Below, piece after piece: positions 7,590-16,440 of a stretch of 64,000 bases of DNA. Below the pieces are notes generated by a model. The model ran no database searches, was not told the origin of the DNA, and saw nothing but the letters and a program-made list of their open reading frames with translations. The position numbers and the translations under genes are program-made. The stretch covers positions 4,154,001 through 4,218,000 of the forward strand of contig NZ_CP007215.2 of assembly GCF_000300455.3 (NCBI RefSeq), in the 5' to 3' direction. The stretch comes from Kosakonia sacchari SP1. GTDB lineage: Bacteria; Pseudomonadota; Gammaproteobacteria; Enterobacterales; Enterobacteriaceae. Each line of letters opens with the position of its first letter. The first letter of the stretch is position 1.

Positions 7590-8930
7590 TCACGCAACCT
7601 GCTTATCTTCCTCTGCGCGTTGTGCCTCTTCTGCTTCCTGTTCCAGCAACTGTTTCTCATACACTTTGAAGAACGGGTAGTAAATTACCGCCGAGACACA
7701 GGCCAGCAGAACGACAAGAATCGCCGCGCGGAAATCCCAACCTAATGCCCATGCGCCGCCAATCGGCGCTGGCGCGGTCCAGGGCACGACAGAGATAACC
7801 CGGCCAATCAGATCCAGTTTCATTGCCGCCCAGGCAATAATCGCGTTAAGAGTCGGAGCCAGCAGGAATGGGATGAAGAACACGGGGTTCATTACAATAG
7901 GAGTTCCGAAAATAACCGGCTCGTTGATGTTGAACAAACTGGGTACCACGCTCAGACGTCCAATCGAACGCAAATGCACCGAGCGGCTACGCAAGTAGCA
8001 GAACACCAGCCCCATGGTCGCCCCGGATCCGCCAATAACAATGAAGAATGTCCAAAACGCTTCCATAAAGATATGCGGTAACGGCGCACCTTGAGCCAGC
8101 GCACTCTGGTTAAGCCCGAGATTCGTTAACCAGAACATCTGCAGCATTCCGGAAACAATCGCCGCGCCATGAATCCCCGCAAACCACAGCAAATGGCCGA
8201 TGATGACAGCCAGCAAAATCGCAGGCAATGAGTCCGCCGCCGCTACCAGCGGTTTGAACAGCGCCATAATGGCTTGCGGGATTAACATGTTGAACTGCGT
8301 CTGGATGAGCAGGCTCAGCGGATAAAGGGTCAGCACCACGACCAAAACCGGGATCAGCAAATCAAAAGAGTTTTTGATCATTGGCGGCACCTGATCTGGC
8401 AAACGGATGCCTATATTGTGCGCTTTCAGGAAACGCATCATTTCCACGCAGTAAATCGCCACCAGGATCGCGGTAAAAATACCGGTACCGCCCAGGCTAT
8501 CCACTGGCAATGTGCCGTTAGTTTTCGGCGCTGCGACCAGTAGAAATGCCATCAACGACAGCATCGCGCACATAAATGGATCCAGCTGATGCGACTTCAC
8601 ATAATGTTTACCGAGGTTGTAAGCAATCGCCGCACAGATATAGATAGACATAATGCCCATCGTCATATCAAAAGGCGTGAGGATCCGCCCTTCATACTGC
8701 TTCGCCAGGTCCAGCCATGTACGGGCAAAACCCCAGGTCGTGTCTGGCGAAAAGGGAGGGTAAGCAAACACCAGCAAGAATGAGCCCACAATCATAAACG
8801 GCATCGCGGAAATAAAACCGTCGCGAATCGCCATAACATGACGCTGGGAAGAGATGCGTCCGGCTACCGGACTGACATAATTTTCTATAAACCGGAAAAT
8901 AAGATTAAACGCAGCATGGTTGGCAGACAT
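7590..8930 (-). CDS. PTS EIIC, lactose/cellobiose (Chb/Cel) family
   Basis: A 446-residue integral membrane sugar permease of the phosphotransferase system. It has about ten hydrophobic segments, the conserved FAGIHG motif near residue 250 and the family signature NINEPVIFGTPIVMNP near residue 335, which contributes to the sugar site. It belongs to the cellobiose/chitobiose/lactose EIIC group, so a beta-glucoside or related disaccharide is the likely substrate. No EIIA, EIIB, phospho-glycosidase or regulator gene is next to it: the gene is an orphan flanked by fhuF and a YbaK-type gene, and must borrow EIIB/EIIA from elsewhere. A tandem palindromic operator lies upstream. The charged, glutamate-rich C-terminal tail is cytoplasmic. 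Confidence 0.9.
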   Translation of the reverse strand: MSANHAAFNLIFRFIENYVSPVAGRISSQRHVMAIRDGFISAMPFMIVGSFLLVFAYPPFSPDTTWGFARTWLDLAKQYEGRILTPFDMTMGIMSIYICAAIAYNLGKHYVKSHQLDPFMCAMLSLMAFLLVAAPKTNGTLPVDSLGGTGIFTAILVAIYCVEMMRFLKAHNIGIRLPDQVPPMIKNSFDLLIPVLVVVLTLYPLSLLIQTQFNMLIPQAIMALFKPLVAAADSLPAILLAVIIGHLLWFAGIHGAAIVSGMLQMFWLTNLGLNQSALAQGAPLPHIFMEAFWTFFIVIGGSGATMGLVFCYLRSRSVHLRSIGRLSVVPSLFNINEPVIFGTPIVMNPVFFIPFLLAPTLNAIIAWAAMKLDLIGRVISVVPWTAPAPIGGAWALGWDFRAAILVVLLACVSAVIYYPFFKVYEKQLLEQEAEEAQRAEEDKQVA

Positions 8931-9133
8931 AGTAGATCTCCTATCAGGCTAACAAAGTAAGCGCATCAGCAACCGTTCTGCCGTGCAGCGATCCATGTTT
9001 TTGACGTGAAACCATGCAGGTTTTCGAACCAGCATTACAGCAACGTTGAGTAGGTTTCATAGACGGCTCTTTTTTAATTTTATGAACAGAGGGAAATGAC
9101 AAAATGAGTATTAACCCGGCTTGTTAACACTGC

Positions 9134-9154
9134 AACCGGTTACTGTAACCGGTT
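9134..9154. promoter_or_regulatory. 21-bp palindrome: two AACCGGTT operators
   Basis: A perfect palindrome with 10-base arms and a central T. It contains two copies of the self-complementary AACCGGTT whose starts are 13 bases apart. A central CpG in a short palindrome is typical of LacI/GalR-family operators. It lies in the divergent region between the EIIC gene and the YbaK-family gene; no LacI-type regulator gene is in this window. Confidence 0.75.
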
Positions 9155-9269
9155 TCCGCGATTGTGAAGAGGATCGAGAATCTGGCAGTAAGATGTTTGT
9201 TATGCCCGGTTATTTACACGCATAACAGGCTTGTGACAGATTAATGGCGGTCATTTGCTGGAGAACATC

Positions 9270-9728
9270 ATGAGTTTGCAGTCCGTGCGGCAGTTCTTTG
9301 CCGATAACGCCCCCGACATCGATATTATTGAACTTAACCAAAGCACAGCGACTGTGGCACTGGCCGCCGCCGCGCATAATGTCGAACCAGGTCAAATCGC
9401 AAAGACGCTGTCGTTAAAAGTGAAAAACGAAGTGATATTGGTCGTCGCGAAAGGTGATGCTCGCCTTGATAATAAAAAACTAAAAAATACCTTTGGCGCG
9501 AAAGCCCGGATGCTAAGCAGTGACGAAGTCGTCACCATTACCGGTCATCCAGTTGGTGGTGTCTGCCCGTTTGGTCTGGAAAACCCGTTACAGGTGTATT
9601 GTGACGTGTCGTTAAAGCGCTATCAGGAAGTGTTACCGGCGGCGGGAGCAATTCACAGCGCGATTCGTATTTCCCCCGACAGAATGGCAGAGTTAACCCG
9701 CGCGAAATGGATTGATGTGTGTCTGTAG
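9270..9728 (+). CDS. YbaK/EbsC-family aminoacyl-tRNA deacylase
   Basis: A 152-residue single-domain protein of the YbaK / prolyl-tRNA synthetase-associated family, whose studied members hydrolyse mischarged tRNAs such as Cys-tRNA(Pro) or Ala-tRNA(Pro). Visible family features are the GQIAKTLSLKV segment with its conserved lysine (about residue 45), the LVVAKGDARLDNKKL strand and helix, and the glycine-rich GHPVGGVCPFG loop (about residues 94-104). Substrate cannot be told from sequence. The ATG at 9270 is preceded by GGAG; an upstream TTG in frame is less likely. A hairpin follows at 9741-9761. Confidence 0.82.
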   Translation: MSLQSVRQFFADNAPDIDIIELNQSTATVALAAAAHNVEPGQIAKTLSLKVKNEVILVVAKGDARLDNKKLKNTFGAKARMLSSDEVVTITGHPVGGVCPFGLENPLQVYCDVSLKRYQEVLPAAGAIHSAIRISPDRMAELTRAKWIDVCL

Positions 9729-9740
9729 TTGCGTAACAAA

Positions 9741-9761
9741 GCGCCAGGCAGAACCTGGCGC
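9741..9761. terminator. Hairpin between YbaK-family gene and bglJ
   Basis: A perfect 8-bp inverted repeat GCGCCAGG / CCTGGCGC with a 5-nt loop, between two convergent genes. There is no strong T-run on either strand. Confidence 0.5.
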
Positions 9762-9779
9762 CAGTTCCCAAAACCCCTT

Positions 9780-10451
9780 TTACATTAATTCAGACGCGGC
9801 GCGCGCGCAGGGCGGCTTCCATGTCAGAATATCCGCCGCATCAAGCAAACCGACATCTGATGTGACCCCCAGCTTTGCCATCGCGTTGAATTTATGCGCC
9901 CGAATCGTTTTCACATTACGATCCAGTTGCGATGCAATCTCGGCAACAGAAAAACCCCGCGTCATATAGTTCAGAATTTCCCTTTCTGTCGGGCTGAGCA
10001 TACGACACTGGCTCACATACCAATGATTAATCATGTTTTCGTTAATGCGCCGCGTTTCACCAAACAACGTAACCAACTCCTCCAGGAGCACAGCAAGTGG
10101 CGATGATTTACTCAATATCCCGTGCAACCGTGAGGGTGAAAGATGCCCAACCAGCCGTGCTTCACGGTTATCTCCCGCTAATACTATGCGTTGCATTCCT
10201 GGATGAGAAAGGGAGAGTAAATGCAGACACATCAGGCATTCCAGCCGCTCTTTCCGCTGACCAAAAAGGGAATAGATGACGGAAAAAAACGACGTCTGTT
10301 TCAGCGCCTGCCGAAACGCCGAATGGTCTTTAAAAAAATAAAATCGATAGTGATTAATAGCAGATTCATCAAATAAATGTCGTAGGCCCTCCCCGCTCAT
10401 TATGCATTTTTCTATGATGGCAATATTTCCTTTCTTCCTGGTATTTTCCAT
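9780..10451 (-). CDS. bglJ: LuxR-type transcription regulator BglJ
   Basis: In E. coli BglJ forms a heterodimer with RcsB that relieves H-NS silencing of bgl and other loci. The 223-residue protein aligns throughout with E. coli BglJ as I recall it, including MENTRKK-like N-terminus, the LSPTEREILNYMTRGFSVAEIASQL segment and the helix-turn-helix NVKTIRAHKFNAMAKLGV (about 180-200). The N-terminal receiver-like part lacks a clear phospho-acceptor Asp. It overlaps the 3' end of yjjQ by 40 bases and is co-transcribed with it, the same gene pair and order as in E. coli. Confidence 0.9.
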   Translation of the reverse strand: MENTRKKGNIAIIEKCIMSGEGLRHLFDESAINHYRFYFFKDHSAFRQALKQTSFFSVIYSLFGQRKERLECLMCLHLLSLSHPGMQRIVLAGDNREARLVGHLSPSRLHGILSKSSPLAVLLEELVTLFGETRRINENMINHWYVSQCRMLSPTEREILNYMTRGFSVAEIASQLDRNVKTIRAHKFNAMAKLGVTSDVGLLDAADILTWKPPCARAASELM

Positions 10452-11134
10452 TCATTATGTTCTCCGTCCGCTGTACCAAAATCCAGCTGTTTCATTCCCT
10501 GGCTGCTATTAATCCATGTATACAAATCTGCGTTACTACGTAGTGATAACCGCCGCATTGCGCTATTCTTTTGCGCACTGACTGTCTTATTACTTTTTTT
10601 AAGCAGCGTGGCGATTTGATTAATCCCCCACCCTTTTCCGAGGAGACGTAACACTTTTCGCTCAGACAACGTTAACATTGCGTTCGAAAAAGAATTGTCG
10701 TTGTGTTTATGCCATCCTGAAGTCAATAAGGTTTGACTAATATTCTCAACATCTTTATGCCCATTACGAATGGCATCAATTACACCCTCGATCGGCTCCA
10801 CATCCGCAAGCAATGTCGTTTTGGGCTGCATAAGAAGCTCAGCGGCCACAGGGTAGAGGCTGCGCGAGACGAAGAATAACCAGCGTGCGTTATCGCATTG
10901 AGGGAACAGTGAATAATATTGCTGGCAGCTTTTTCTTGCATAACGCTGTTCCCCCGATAAATCAGTGATTATCAATCTGGCACATTTCAATTTAAGCGGT
11001 GCAACCTCTTCCACTGATGAATAATAATTGAGTGCATATTCTGGGAAATGTCGCTCAAGAATGCCGCCAATCCCGACCCTAAGTACCGGCGTTTTGCTGA
11101 TGATAATCCCCTGATTGCCGTCTTTCGATAGCAT
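10412..11134 (-). CDS. yjjQ: LuxR-type transcription regulator YjjQ
   Basis: YjjQ is a FixJ/NarL-type regulator; in E. coli it represses motility and capsule-related genes and is silenced by H-NS and activated by LeuO. The C-terminal helix-turn-helix region LTLSERKVLRLLGKGWGINQIA (about residues 152-173) is nearly identical to E. coli. The start at 11134 was chosen because GGAGGG stands just upstream and the product (240 residues) then has the E. coli length; an in-frame ATG at 11167 is less likely. It is the promoter-proximal gene of yjjQ-bglJ. Confidence 0.9.
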   Translation of the reverse strand: MLSKDGNQGIIISKTPVLRVGIGGILERHFPEYALNYYSSVEEVAPLKLKCARLIITDLSGEQRYARKSCQQYYSLFPQCDNARWLFFVSRSLYPVAAELLMQPKTTLLADVEPIEGVIDAIRNGHKDVENISQTLLTSGWHKHNDNSFSNAMLTLSERKVLRLLGKGWGINQIATLLKKSNKTVSAQKNSAMRRLSLRSNADLYTWINSSQGMKQLDFGTADGEHNEWKIPGRKEILPS

Positions 11135-11666
11135 AAACCCTCCGCTTCCATTTTCGCGTTCTATCAACCTTATTTATAAGTATTTACTCAGTTAATACTC
11201 ATATTACGTAAAGTAGCAACACCATTTTGATGCAGCCACTATAAAATTGGCACAATTTATGAATGGCAATAAATATAATGTACTGAATTATAATATCCAC
11301 AAGTAGCGTGTCAACATTACACAATGCGCATTAAAACATCCGATACATTATTAATAATAAAATAAGAAATTTAAAATACCCGAACATATAGAGATAAGGG
11401 AAAAGCAATTATCTTAAATAATATATAAGATCTTATTAACGCTAACTTCATCATTATTCTCAGCTAAGCAGAAAAAAATCTGCTGTTTCTTTTCCGCTAT
11501 TACTTCATTCTTAACACGCGATAAGATCCCCTTTTGAACACGAACAAGCGTGATTTAATGCACAATTCTTGATCTTTCTTAGCGCCATCCCGCCCTTGTC
11601 CTGTGCTAAAAATAGGCTTTCCGCTCCACCCTTCGTGAGCGCCAGCGCAACAATACCAGGGTAATC
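11135..11666. other. AT-rich divergent regulatory region yjjQ / yjjP
   Basis: A gene-free stretch of about 530 bases, strongly AT-rich between 11170 and 11560 and clearly different from the GC-rich surroundings. In E. coli the corresponding yjjQ-bglJ promoter region is silenced by H-NS; the base composition here suggests the same. I see no gene in it. Confidence 0.6.
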
Positions 11667-12443
11667 ATGCAAACAGACCAGTCATCACAGCGGGCCATTA
11701 CGCGGCTGTGCATTCAGTGTGGCCTTTTTTTGTTACAGCACGGCGCAGAGAGCGCGCTTGTTGAGGAGCTTTCAACGCGTCTGGGGCTGGCGCTGGGCAT
11801 GGACAGTGTTGAAAGCTCGATTTCTTCCAATGCTATTGTCCTTACAACGATTAAAGATGGAATGTGCCTGACATCGACCCGCAAAAATAGCGATCGCGGC
11901 ATCAATATGCACGTGGTGACCGAAGTTCAGCATATTGTCATTCTCGCTGAACATAAGTTATTGGATTGCAAAGACGTCGAGAAGCGCTTCGCTCAAGTCA
12001 AACCCTTACGCTACCCGCGCTGGCTGGTCACGCTGATGGTGGGTCTCTCTTGCGCCTGCTTTTGCAAGCTCAATAATGGTGGCTGGGATGGTGCTTTTAT
12101 AACTTTTTGCGCCAGTAGTGTCGCAATGTATGTCCGCCTGGTTCTGGCGGGTCACCACTTACATCCGCAAATCAACTTTTGTATCACTGCCTTTGTCGCC
12201 ACGACAGTATCCGGCCTGATGCTAACGCTGCCCGTTTTTCTGCAATCATCCACCGTCGCGATGGCCGCCAGCGTTTTGCTTTTAGTACCGGGGTTTCCGC
12301 TGATTAATTCGGTTGCCGATATGTTTAAAGGGCATATCAATACGGGGCTTGCGCGCTGGGCTATCGCCAGCTTATTAACGCTTGCCACCTGTATTGGGGT
12401 GGTAATGTCAATGACACTATGGGGGTTACGCGGATGGATGTGA
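11667..12443 (+). CDS. yjjP: Dicarboxylate (succinate) exporter subunit YjjP
   Basis: YjjP together with YjjB has been shown in E. coli to export succinate; both belong to the ThrE family. The 258-residue protein has a soluble N-terminal half (to about residue 110) followed by four to five membrane segments. Conserved landmarks include [20 protein letters not shown] (about residues 46-65) and [20 protein letters not shown] (about 207-226). The gene overlaps yjjB at its 3' end, so the two halves of the exporter are made together. Confidence 0.93.
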   Translation: MQTDQSSQRAITRLCIQCGLFLLQHGAESALVEELSTRLGLALGMDSVESSISSNAIVLTTIKDGMCLTSTRKNSDRGINMHVVTEVQHIVILAEHKLLDCKDVEKRFAQVKPLRYPRWLVTLMVGLSCACFCKLNNGGWDGAFITFCASSVAMYVRLVLAGHHLHPQINFCITAFVATTVSGLMLTLPVFLQSSTVAMAASVLLLVPGFPLINSVADMFKGHINTGLARWAIASLLTLATCIGVVMSMTLWGLRGWM

Positions 12444-12943
12444 TTTTGTTCATCCTGGCGCTGGCACAGGATATGTTACTGGCGGCCATCCCTGCCGTTG
12501 GCTTTGCCATGGTGTTTAACGTGCCGCACCGCGCTCTGCCTTGGTGCGCACTGCTTGGGGCGATTGGTCATGGTTCGCGCTTCGCCATGGTGCACTGGGG
12601 ATTCAACATCGAATGGTCAACCTTTGCCGCCTCAATGCTGGTCGGCTCGATTGGCATTCACTGGTCACGCTGGTATCTGGCGCACCCGAAAGTCTTTACC
12701 GTAGCAGCGGTGATCCCGATGTTTCCGGGCATTTCCGCTTATACCGCGATGATTTCGGCGGTCAAGATCGGCCATTTTGGCTACAGCGAAGAACTGATGA
12801 TTTTGCTATTAACGAATTTCCTGAAAGCATCGTCGATTGTCGGCGCACTCTCTATCGGCCTGTCGATTCCTGGGCTGTGGATTTACCGCAAACGCCCCGC
12901 GTATAAGGTCAGTTCTTCCGCCACGGAATTCCGCCTCAAATGA
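12434..12943 (+). CDS. yjjB: Dicarboxylate (succinate) exporter subunit YjjB
   Basis: The second, all-membrane half of the YjjPB exporter, 169 residues with about four to five hydrophobic segments. The conserved segment [20 protein letters not shown] corresponds to the PGxP-like motif of YjjP. I place the start at the ATG at 12434 because [13 protein letters not shown] then aligns with the E. coli N-terminus; an ATG at 12419 is an alternative. With this start it overlaps yjjP by 10 bases. Confidence 0.92.
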   Translation: MDVILFILALAQDMLLAAIPAVGFAMVFNVPHRALPWCALLGAIGHGSRFAMVHWGFNIEWSTFAASMLVGSIGIHWSRWYLAHPKVFTVAAVIPMFPGISAYTAMISAVKIGHFGYSEELMILLLTNFLKASSIVGALSIGLSIPGLWIYRKRPAYKVSSSATEFRLK

Positions 12944-12959
12944 AGCGCGAATTCCGTGG
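12921..12959 (+). terminator. Hairpin spanning the yjjB stop codon
   Basis: An 11-bp perfect inverted repeat (CCACGGAATTC / GAATTCCGTGG) brackets the yjjB stop codon. No T-run follows, so it may stabilise the 3' end rather than terminate. The next 280 bases before ohrR show no gene. Confidence 0.5.
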
Positions 12960-13239
12960 TGGTAATGTTGTCACAAAGGCTTACTGCCATTGCGTAACGT
13001 GCTGCGTAATCCCATGATGCAACTGGAATTTTCCCCAAAATAGCGACTTACCAAACACAGTAAACAATGTTCATTTTCACGTGATCGATAACATTTGCGC
13101 CTTCGCAATTTTTTGCAAAAGCCCCGGTTCTGGTTACGAAGCGCCACTATCGTGATGAAAGGACGGCAAATTCTCGCGCACATGCCTTTTTGTAAAAAAT
13201 AACTTGCAATAAAATCGCGCACTATCTATATTCAATCCC

Positions 13240-13695
13240 ATGAAGAAGACATCGACTCCAACCGCGAATGCGCAGCTCGCGTTAGATAACCAGTTTTGTT
13301 TTGCACTTTACTCAACAAATCTGGCGCTGCATAAGCTCTACCGGCAGCTACTGGCACCGATGAATCTCACCTACCCGCAATATCTGGTGATGCTGGTGCT
13401 GTGGGAGAAAGATGACGTCACGGTGTCAGAAATTGGCGAGCGCCTGTACCTCGACTCCGCCACGCTGACGCCGCTGCTGAAGCGTCTGGAAAGCGCCGGG
13501 CTGATTCGTCGTCAACGTTCACGCCAGGATGAACGCCAGGTGGTGATCACCTTAAGCGAAAGCGGACGTGAACTGCAGCAGCAAGCGACGTCGATTCCGG
13601 AAGCAATCGGCTGTGCAATGGCTTGTGATAGCGCAACGCTTGCCGATATCAAGCAGCAACTGGAACGGCTTCGCCAACAGTTTCAACGGGCATAA
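13240..13695 (+). CDS. ohrR: Organic-hydroperoxide-sensing MarR repressor OhrR
   Basis: OhrR represses ohr until a reactive cysteine is oxidised by organic hydroperoxides. This 151-residue MarR-family protein has the hallmark FCFALYS with Cys20, corresponding to the sensing Cys22 of studied OhrR proteins, and the DNA-binding core [23 protein letters not shown] with the wing [10 protein letters not shown]. The N-terminal position of the cysteine, the helix that follows and the adjacent ohr gene make the assignment firm. A short terminator separates it from ohr, so ohr also has its own promoter. Confidence 0.92.
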   Translation: MKKTSTPTANAQLALDNQFCFALYSTNLALHKLYRQLLAPMNLTYPQYLVMLVLWEKDDVTVSEIGERLYLDSATLTPLLKRLESAGLIRRQRSRQDERQVVITLSESGRELQQQATSIPEAIGCAMACDSATLADIKQQLERLRQQFQRA

Positions 13696-13696
13696 G

Positions 13697-13719
13697 CTCC
13701 CTTTGCAGGGAGTTTATTT
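13697..13719 (+). terminator. Intrinsic terminator after ohrR
   Basis: A 6-bp stem (CTCCCT / AGGGAG) with a 4-nt loop followed by TTTATTTC, immediately after the ohrR stop. Confidence 0.6.
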
Positions 13720-13744
13720 CCAGCAACAAAATAGCACGCTACTT

Positions 13745-13760
13745 TATAGCAAACACTATA
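13745..13760 (+). promoter_or_regulatory. Candidate OhrR operator
   Basis: An inverted repeat TATAG-N6-CTATA sits 18 bases upstream of the ohr start, overlapping the likely -10 region. A related ACTATCTATA lies just before ohrR. OhrR is the obvious candidate to bind both. Confidence 0.45.
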
Positions 13761-13778
13761 GATAATAAGGAACCTGCC

Positions 13779-14207
13779 ATGTCTTTAGAAAAAGTTGTTT
13801 ATACAGCCAAAGCCAAAGCAACCGGAGGCCGCGATGGCCGCGCAACCTCTTCCGACGGCGTACTGGATGTCAAACTGGGCGTGCCGAAAGAGATGGGTGG
13901 CGCTGGTGGCGAAGTCACTAACCCGGAACAGCTGTTTGCTGCGGGTTATTCCGCTTGCTTCCTCGGCGCAATGAAATTTGTCGCCGGTCGCGACAAAATC
14001 AGCATGCCAAAAGAGGCTTTTATTGAAGGTGAAGTCGGTATCGGCCCTTTGCCGACCGGCTTTGGTATTGAAGCCAAACTGAATATCTATCTGCCGGGAA
14101 TGGACGCCGCTGAAGCCAAAAAACTGGTTGATGCCGCGCATATTGTTTGCCCTTACTCAAACGCCACTCGCGGCAACATCGACGTTACGCTGAATATCAT
14201 TGCCTGA
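13779..14207 (+). CDS. ohr: Organic hydroperoxide reductase Ohr
   Basis: Ohr reduces organic and fatty-acid hydroperoxides through a cysteine thiol, using lipoylated proteins as reductant. The 142-residue protein belongs to the OsmC/Ohr family and has the two redox cysteines in family context: Cys60 in GYSACFLGA and Cys124 in HIVCPYSNAT. The N-terminal VVYTAKAKATGGRDGRATSSDG and NPEQLFAAGYSAC are typical of Ohr rather than OsmC. It is followed by a strong terminator. Confidence 0.95.
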   Translation: MSLEKVVYTAKAKATGGRDGRATSSDGVLDVKLGVPKEMGGAGGEVTNPEQLFAAGYSACFLGAMKFVAGRDKISMPKEAFIEGEVGIGPLPTGFGIEAKLNIYLPGMDAAEAKKLVDAAHIVCPYSNATRGNIDVTLNIIA

Positions 14208-14236
14208 CAAAAAAAGCCCATATTTTGGTCAATGAC

Positions 14237-14259
14237 AAGCCGGGGAAACCCGGCTTTTT
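14237..14259 (+). terminator. Intrinsic terminator after ohr
   Basis: A perfect 8-bp stem AAGCCGGG / CCCGGCTT closed by a GAAA loop and followed by TTT. Confidence 0.88.
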
Positions 14260-14365
14260 CATGCTGTACTGCCCTTTGTGCTCACTGTGTTACTATGTGT
14301 GATTATGCCTGTGTGAAAAAACCGCAGTGCACCGTATCCGTAGTAATCCTGTTTGAGAACGCGTT

Positions 14366-14905
14366 ATGTCTTCCAAAATCCTGACGCCGAATGTCATTGG
14401 CATTGATGAATTTATGCGCGATCCTGCCTGCGTGCTGGCACGCACGGAAGGCGGTGCCATCGCCGTTTTTGCCAATAATAGCCCCGCGTTTTACGCTATT
14501 ACGCCGCAGCGCCTTGAACAGCTTCTGGCGCTTGAAGCACAGCTTGCGCGCCCGATGAGCGATATTTCGCTCGATGCACAATTTTATGAAGAACCAGCCG
14601 CTACGCCGGTAAATGTGCCAATGGGCAAATTCGCCATGTACGCGGGCTGGCAGCCGGATGCTGACTTTCAGCGCCTGGCGGCGATGTGGGGCATTGCGCT
14701 GGCACATCCCGCCACGCCGGAAGAGCTGGCCTCATTCGTGGCTTACTGGCAAGCAGAAGGCAAAGTTTTCCATCACGTCCAGTGGCAGCAAAAACTGGCG
14801 CGCAGCCTGCAAATGGGCCGTAGCAGCCAGAACGGCACGACAAAGCGGGATATTAACGCCCTGTCCGAACCGGATAATCAAATCCCACCAGGTTTTAGAG
14901 GATAA
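14366..14905 (+). CDS. dnaT: Primosomal protein DnaT
   Basis: DnaT (protein i) helps PriA and PriB load DnaB-DnaC when stalled forks restart. The 179-residue product equals the E. coli length and ends in the same way ([10 protein letters not shown]). The central segment [29 protein letters not shown] and the [22 protein letters not shown] helix are near-identical to E. coli. It is followed after 2 bases by dnaC, and the pair is co-transcribed. Confidence 0.97.
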   Translation: MSSKILTPNVIGIDEFMRDPACVLARTEGGAIAVFANNSPAFYAITPQRLEQLLALEAQLARPMSDISLDAQFYEEPAATPVNVPMGKFAMYAGWQPDADFQRLAAMWGIALAHPATPEELASFVAYWQAEGKVFHHVQWQQKLARSLQMGRSSQNGTTKRDINALSEPDNQIPPGFRG

Positions 14906-14907
14906 CG

Positions 14908-15645
14908 ATGAAAAACGTCGGCGAATTGATGAAGCGACTGCAAAAAATGATGCCTGCCAACACCGAGCCTGCTTTTAAAACCGGCGAAGAGTTGATGGCC
15001 TGGCAGAAGCAACAAGGCGAAATCCGTTCGGCGGCGCTGGAGCGCGAAAATCGCGCCATGAAAATGCAGCGCACCTTCAACCGTTCCGGCATTCGTCCCC
15101 TGCACCAGAACTGCTCTTTCGATAATTATCGTGTTGAGACAGAAGGCCAAATGCGAGCGCTGAGCCAGGCACGGCAATATGTGGAAGAGTTCGACGGTAA
15201 CATCGCCAGTTTTATCTTCTCTGGCAAACCGGGAACCGGCAAAAACCATCTGGCTGCGGCTATCTGTAATGAACTGCTGTTGCGCGGTAAATCGGTGCTG
15301 ATCATTACCGTTGCCGACATTATGTCGGCCATGAAAGAGACTTTTGGCAACAAAGAAAACAGCGAAGAGCAGTTGCTCAATGACTTAAGCAGCGTTGATC
15401 TGCTGGTGATTGATGAAATCGGCATGCAGACGGAATCCCGCTACGAAAAAGTGATTATCAATCAGATTGTTGATCGCCGCTCTTCGTCCAAACGCCCGAC
15501 AGGCATGCTGACCAACAGTAACCTGGAAGAGATGAATAAGCTGTTGGGCGAACGCGTGATGGACAGGATGCGCCTCGGCAACAGCCTGTGGGTGATCTTC
15601 AACTGGGAGAGTTACCGCAGCCGCGTCACCGGTAAAGAGTATTGA
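14908..15645 (+). CDS. dnaC: Helicase loader DnaC
   Basis: DnaC is the AAA+ ATPase that opens the DnaB ring and loads it on single-stranded DNA at oriC and, with DnaT, at restart sites. The 245-residue protein has an N-terminal DnaB-binding region, Walker A GKPGTGKNH (106-114) and Walker B LLVIDEIG (about 167-174), plus the sensor segment GMLTNSN. The Asn in place of the usual Thr/Ser after the Walker lysine is normal for DnaC. Position after dnaT and before yjjA matches E. coli. Confidence 0.98.
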   Translation: MKNVGELMKRLQKMMPANTEPAFKTGEELMAWQKQQGEIRSAALERENRAMKMQRTFNRSGIRPLHQNCSFDNYRVETEGQMRALSQARQYVEEFDGNIASFIFSGKPGTGKNHLAAAICNELLLRGKSVLIITVADIMSAMKETFGNKENSEEQLLNDLSSVDLLVIDEIGMQTESRYEKVIINQIVDRRSSSKRPTGMLTNSNLEEMNKLLGERVMDRMRLGNSLWVIFNWESYRSRVTGKEY

Positions 15646-15720
15646 GAGTTTTCCCATCCGTGGCGCGCCCGCGCCCGGGTGTATACTGACCGCCTTCGTT
15701 GACATCAGGATCCGCACGAC

Positions 15721-16218
15721 ATGAAATTCACCCAACGCCTGCTTTGCAGCGCCACTCTCGGTAGCGCACTGCTCACCGGCTTCGCGCAAGCCGCCTCCTG
15801 GCAGGACACGCTTTCCAGCGCCGCCAGCGAACTCAGCCAGAAATCGACTACATCTCAATCCCAGCAAGGAGGCCTTTCACTCTCCTCCCTGACGGGTCTG
15901 CTTAATGGTGGCAACCAGGCGCTCAGCGCTGACACCATGAACAATGCGGCGGGCGTGATGAGCTGGTGTGCAAAAAACAAGCTCTCCAGCCTGACCAACA
16001 CCGAAAATGTGAAAAACCAGGTACTGGATAAACTGGGGCTGGGTGCCGCTCAGCAGAAACAAGACACCAATTATCTGGAGGGTATTCAGGGCATGCTGAA
16101 CACTAAAAACGGTGAACAGCTGAATCTGAGCAACATCGGTAGTACGCCGCTGGCGGAAAAAGTGAAATCCAAAGCCTGCGATATCGTCCTCAAGCAGGGC
16201 GTTAACTTCCTCTCCTGA
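15721..16218 (+). CDS. yjjA: DUF2501 periplasmic protein YjjA
   Basis: A 165-residue exported protein of unknown function, family DUF2501. It has a clear Sec signal peptide (MKFTQRLLCSATLGSALLTGFAQA, cleavage after AQA near residue 24), then a serine- and glycine-rich stretch and a conserved second half with NTMNNAAGVMSWCAKN-like and DTNYLEGIQGMLNTKNGEQL segments. Two cysteines in the mature part could form a disulfide. It lies between dnaC and opgB as in E. coli and is closed by its own terminator. Confidence 0.9.
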   Translation: MKFTQRLLCSATLGSALLTGFAQAASWQDTLSSAASELSQKSTTSQSQQGGLSLSSLTGLLNGGNQALSADTMNNAAGVMSWCAKNKLSSLTNTENVKNQVLDKLGLGAAQQKQDTNYLEGIQGMLNTKNGEQLNLSNIGSTPLAEKVKSKACDIVLKQGVNFLS

Positions 16219-16224
16219 TATCCC

Positions 16225-16250
16225 GCCGCGTTCAGTCAGAACGCGGCTTT
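16225..16250 (+). terminator. Intrinsic terminator after yjjA
   Basis: A perfect 9-bp stem GCCGCGTTC / GAACGCGGC with a 5-nt loop followed by TTT, six bases after the yjjA stop. Confidence 0.8.
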
Positions 16251-16440
16251 ATCCTCCCCGCTTTACCGAAACGCCGCCAGTGCGACGGCTATCACTATTA
16301 CGCCTTTCTAAACCAATTCTGAATAAGCCCGCTAAAAAGTGACACTACAATTGCAGATATGTGACATGAACATTAAATTATACGCCCTGTTACAAAAATT
16401 CATGGCCAGCAATATGTCTGGCGTTGATGAGGAATAACGG

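Noticed and set aside
11467-11488. AGCAGA-A6-TCTGCT hairpin followed by GTTTCTTTT in the yjjQ-yjjP region, possibly a small RNA terminator
   Set aside because: The stem is only 6 bp and I found no promoter or conserved transcript ahead of it that would support an RNA gene.
12419-12434. Upstream ATG of yjjB at 12419
   Set aside because: The start at 12434 aligns better with the E. coli N-terminus; the earlier ATG would add five residues, and I cannot exclude it.
15223-15249. DnaC Walker A with GKN instead of GKT/GKS, as a sign of inactivation
   Set aside because: Asn at this position is also present in E. coli DnaC as I recall it, so it is normal for the family.
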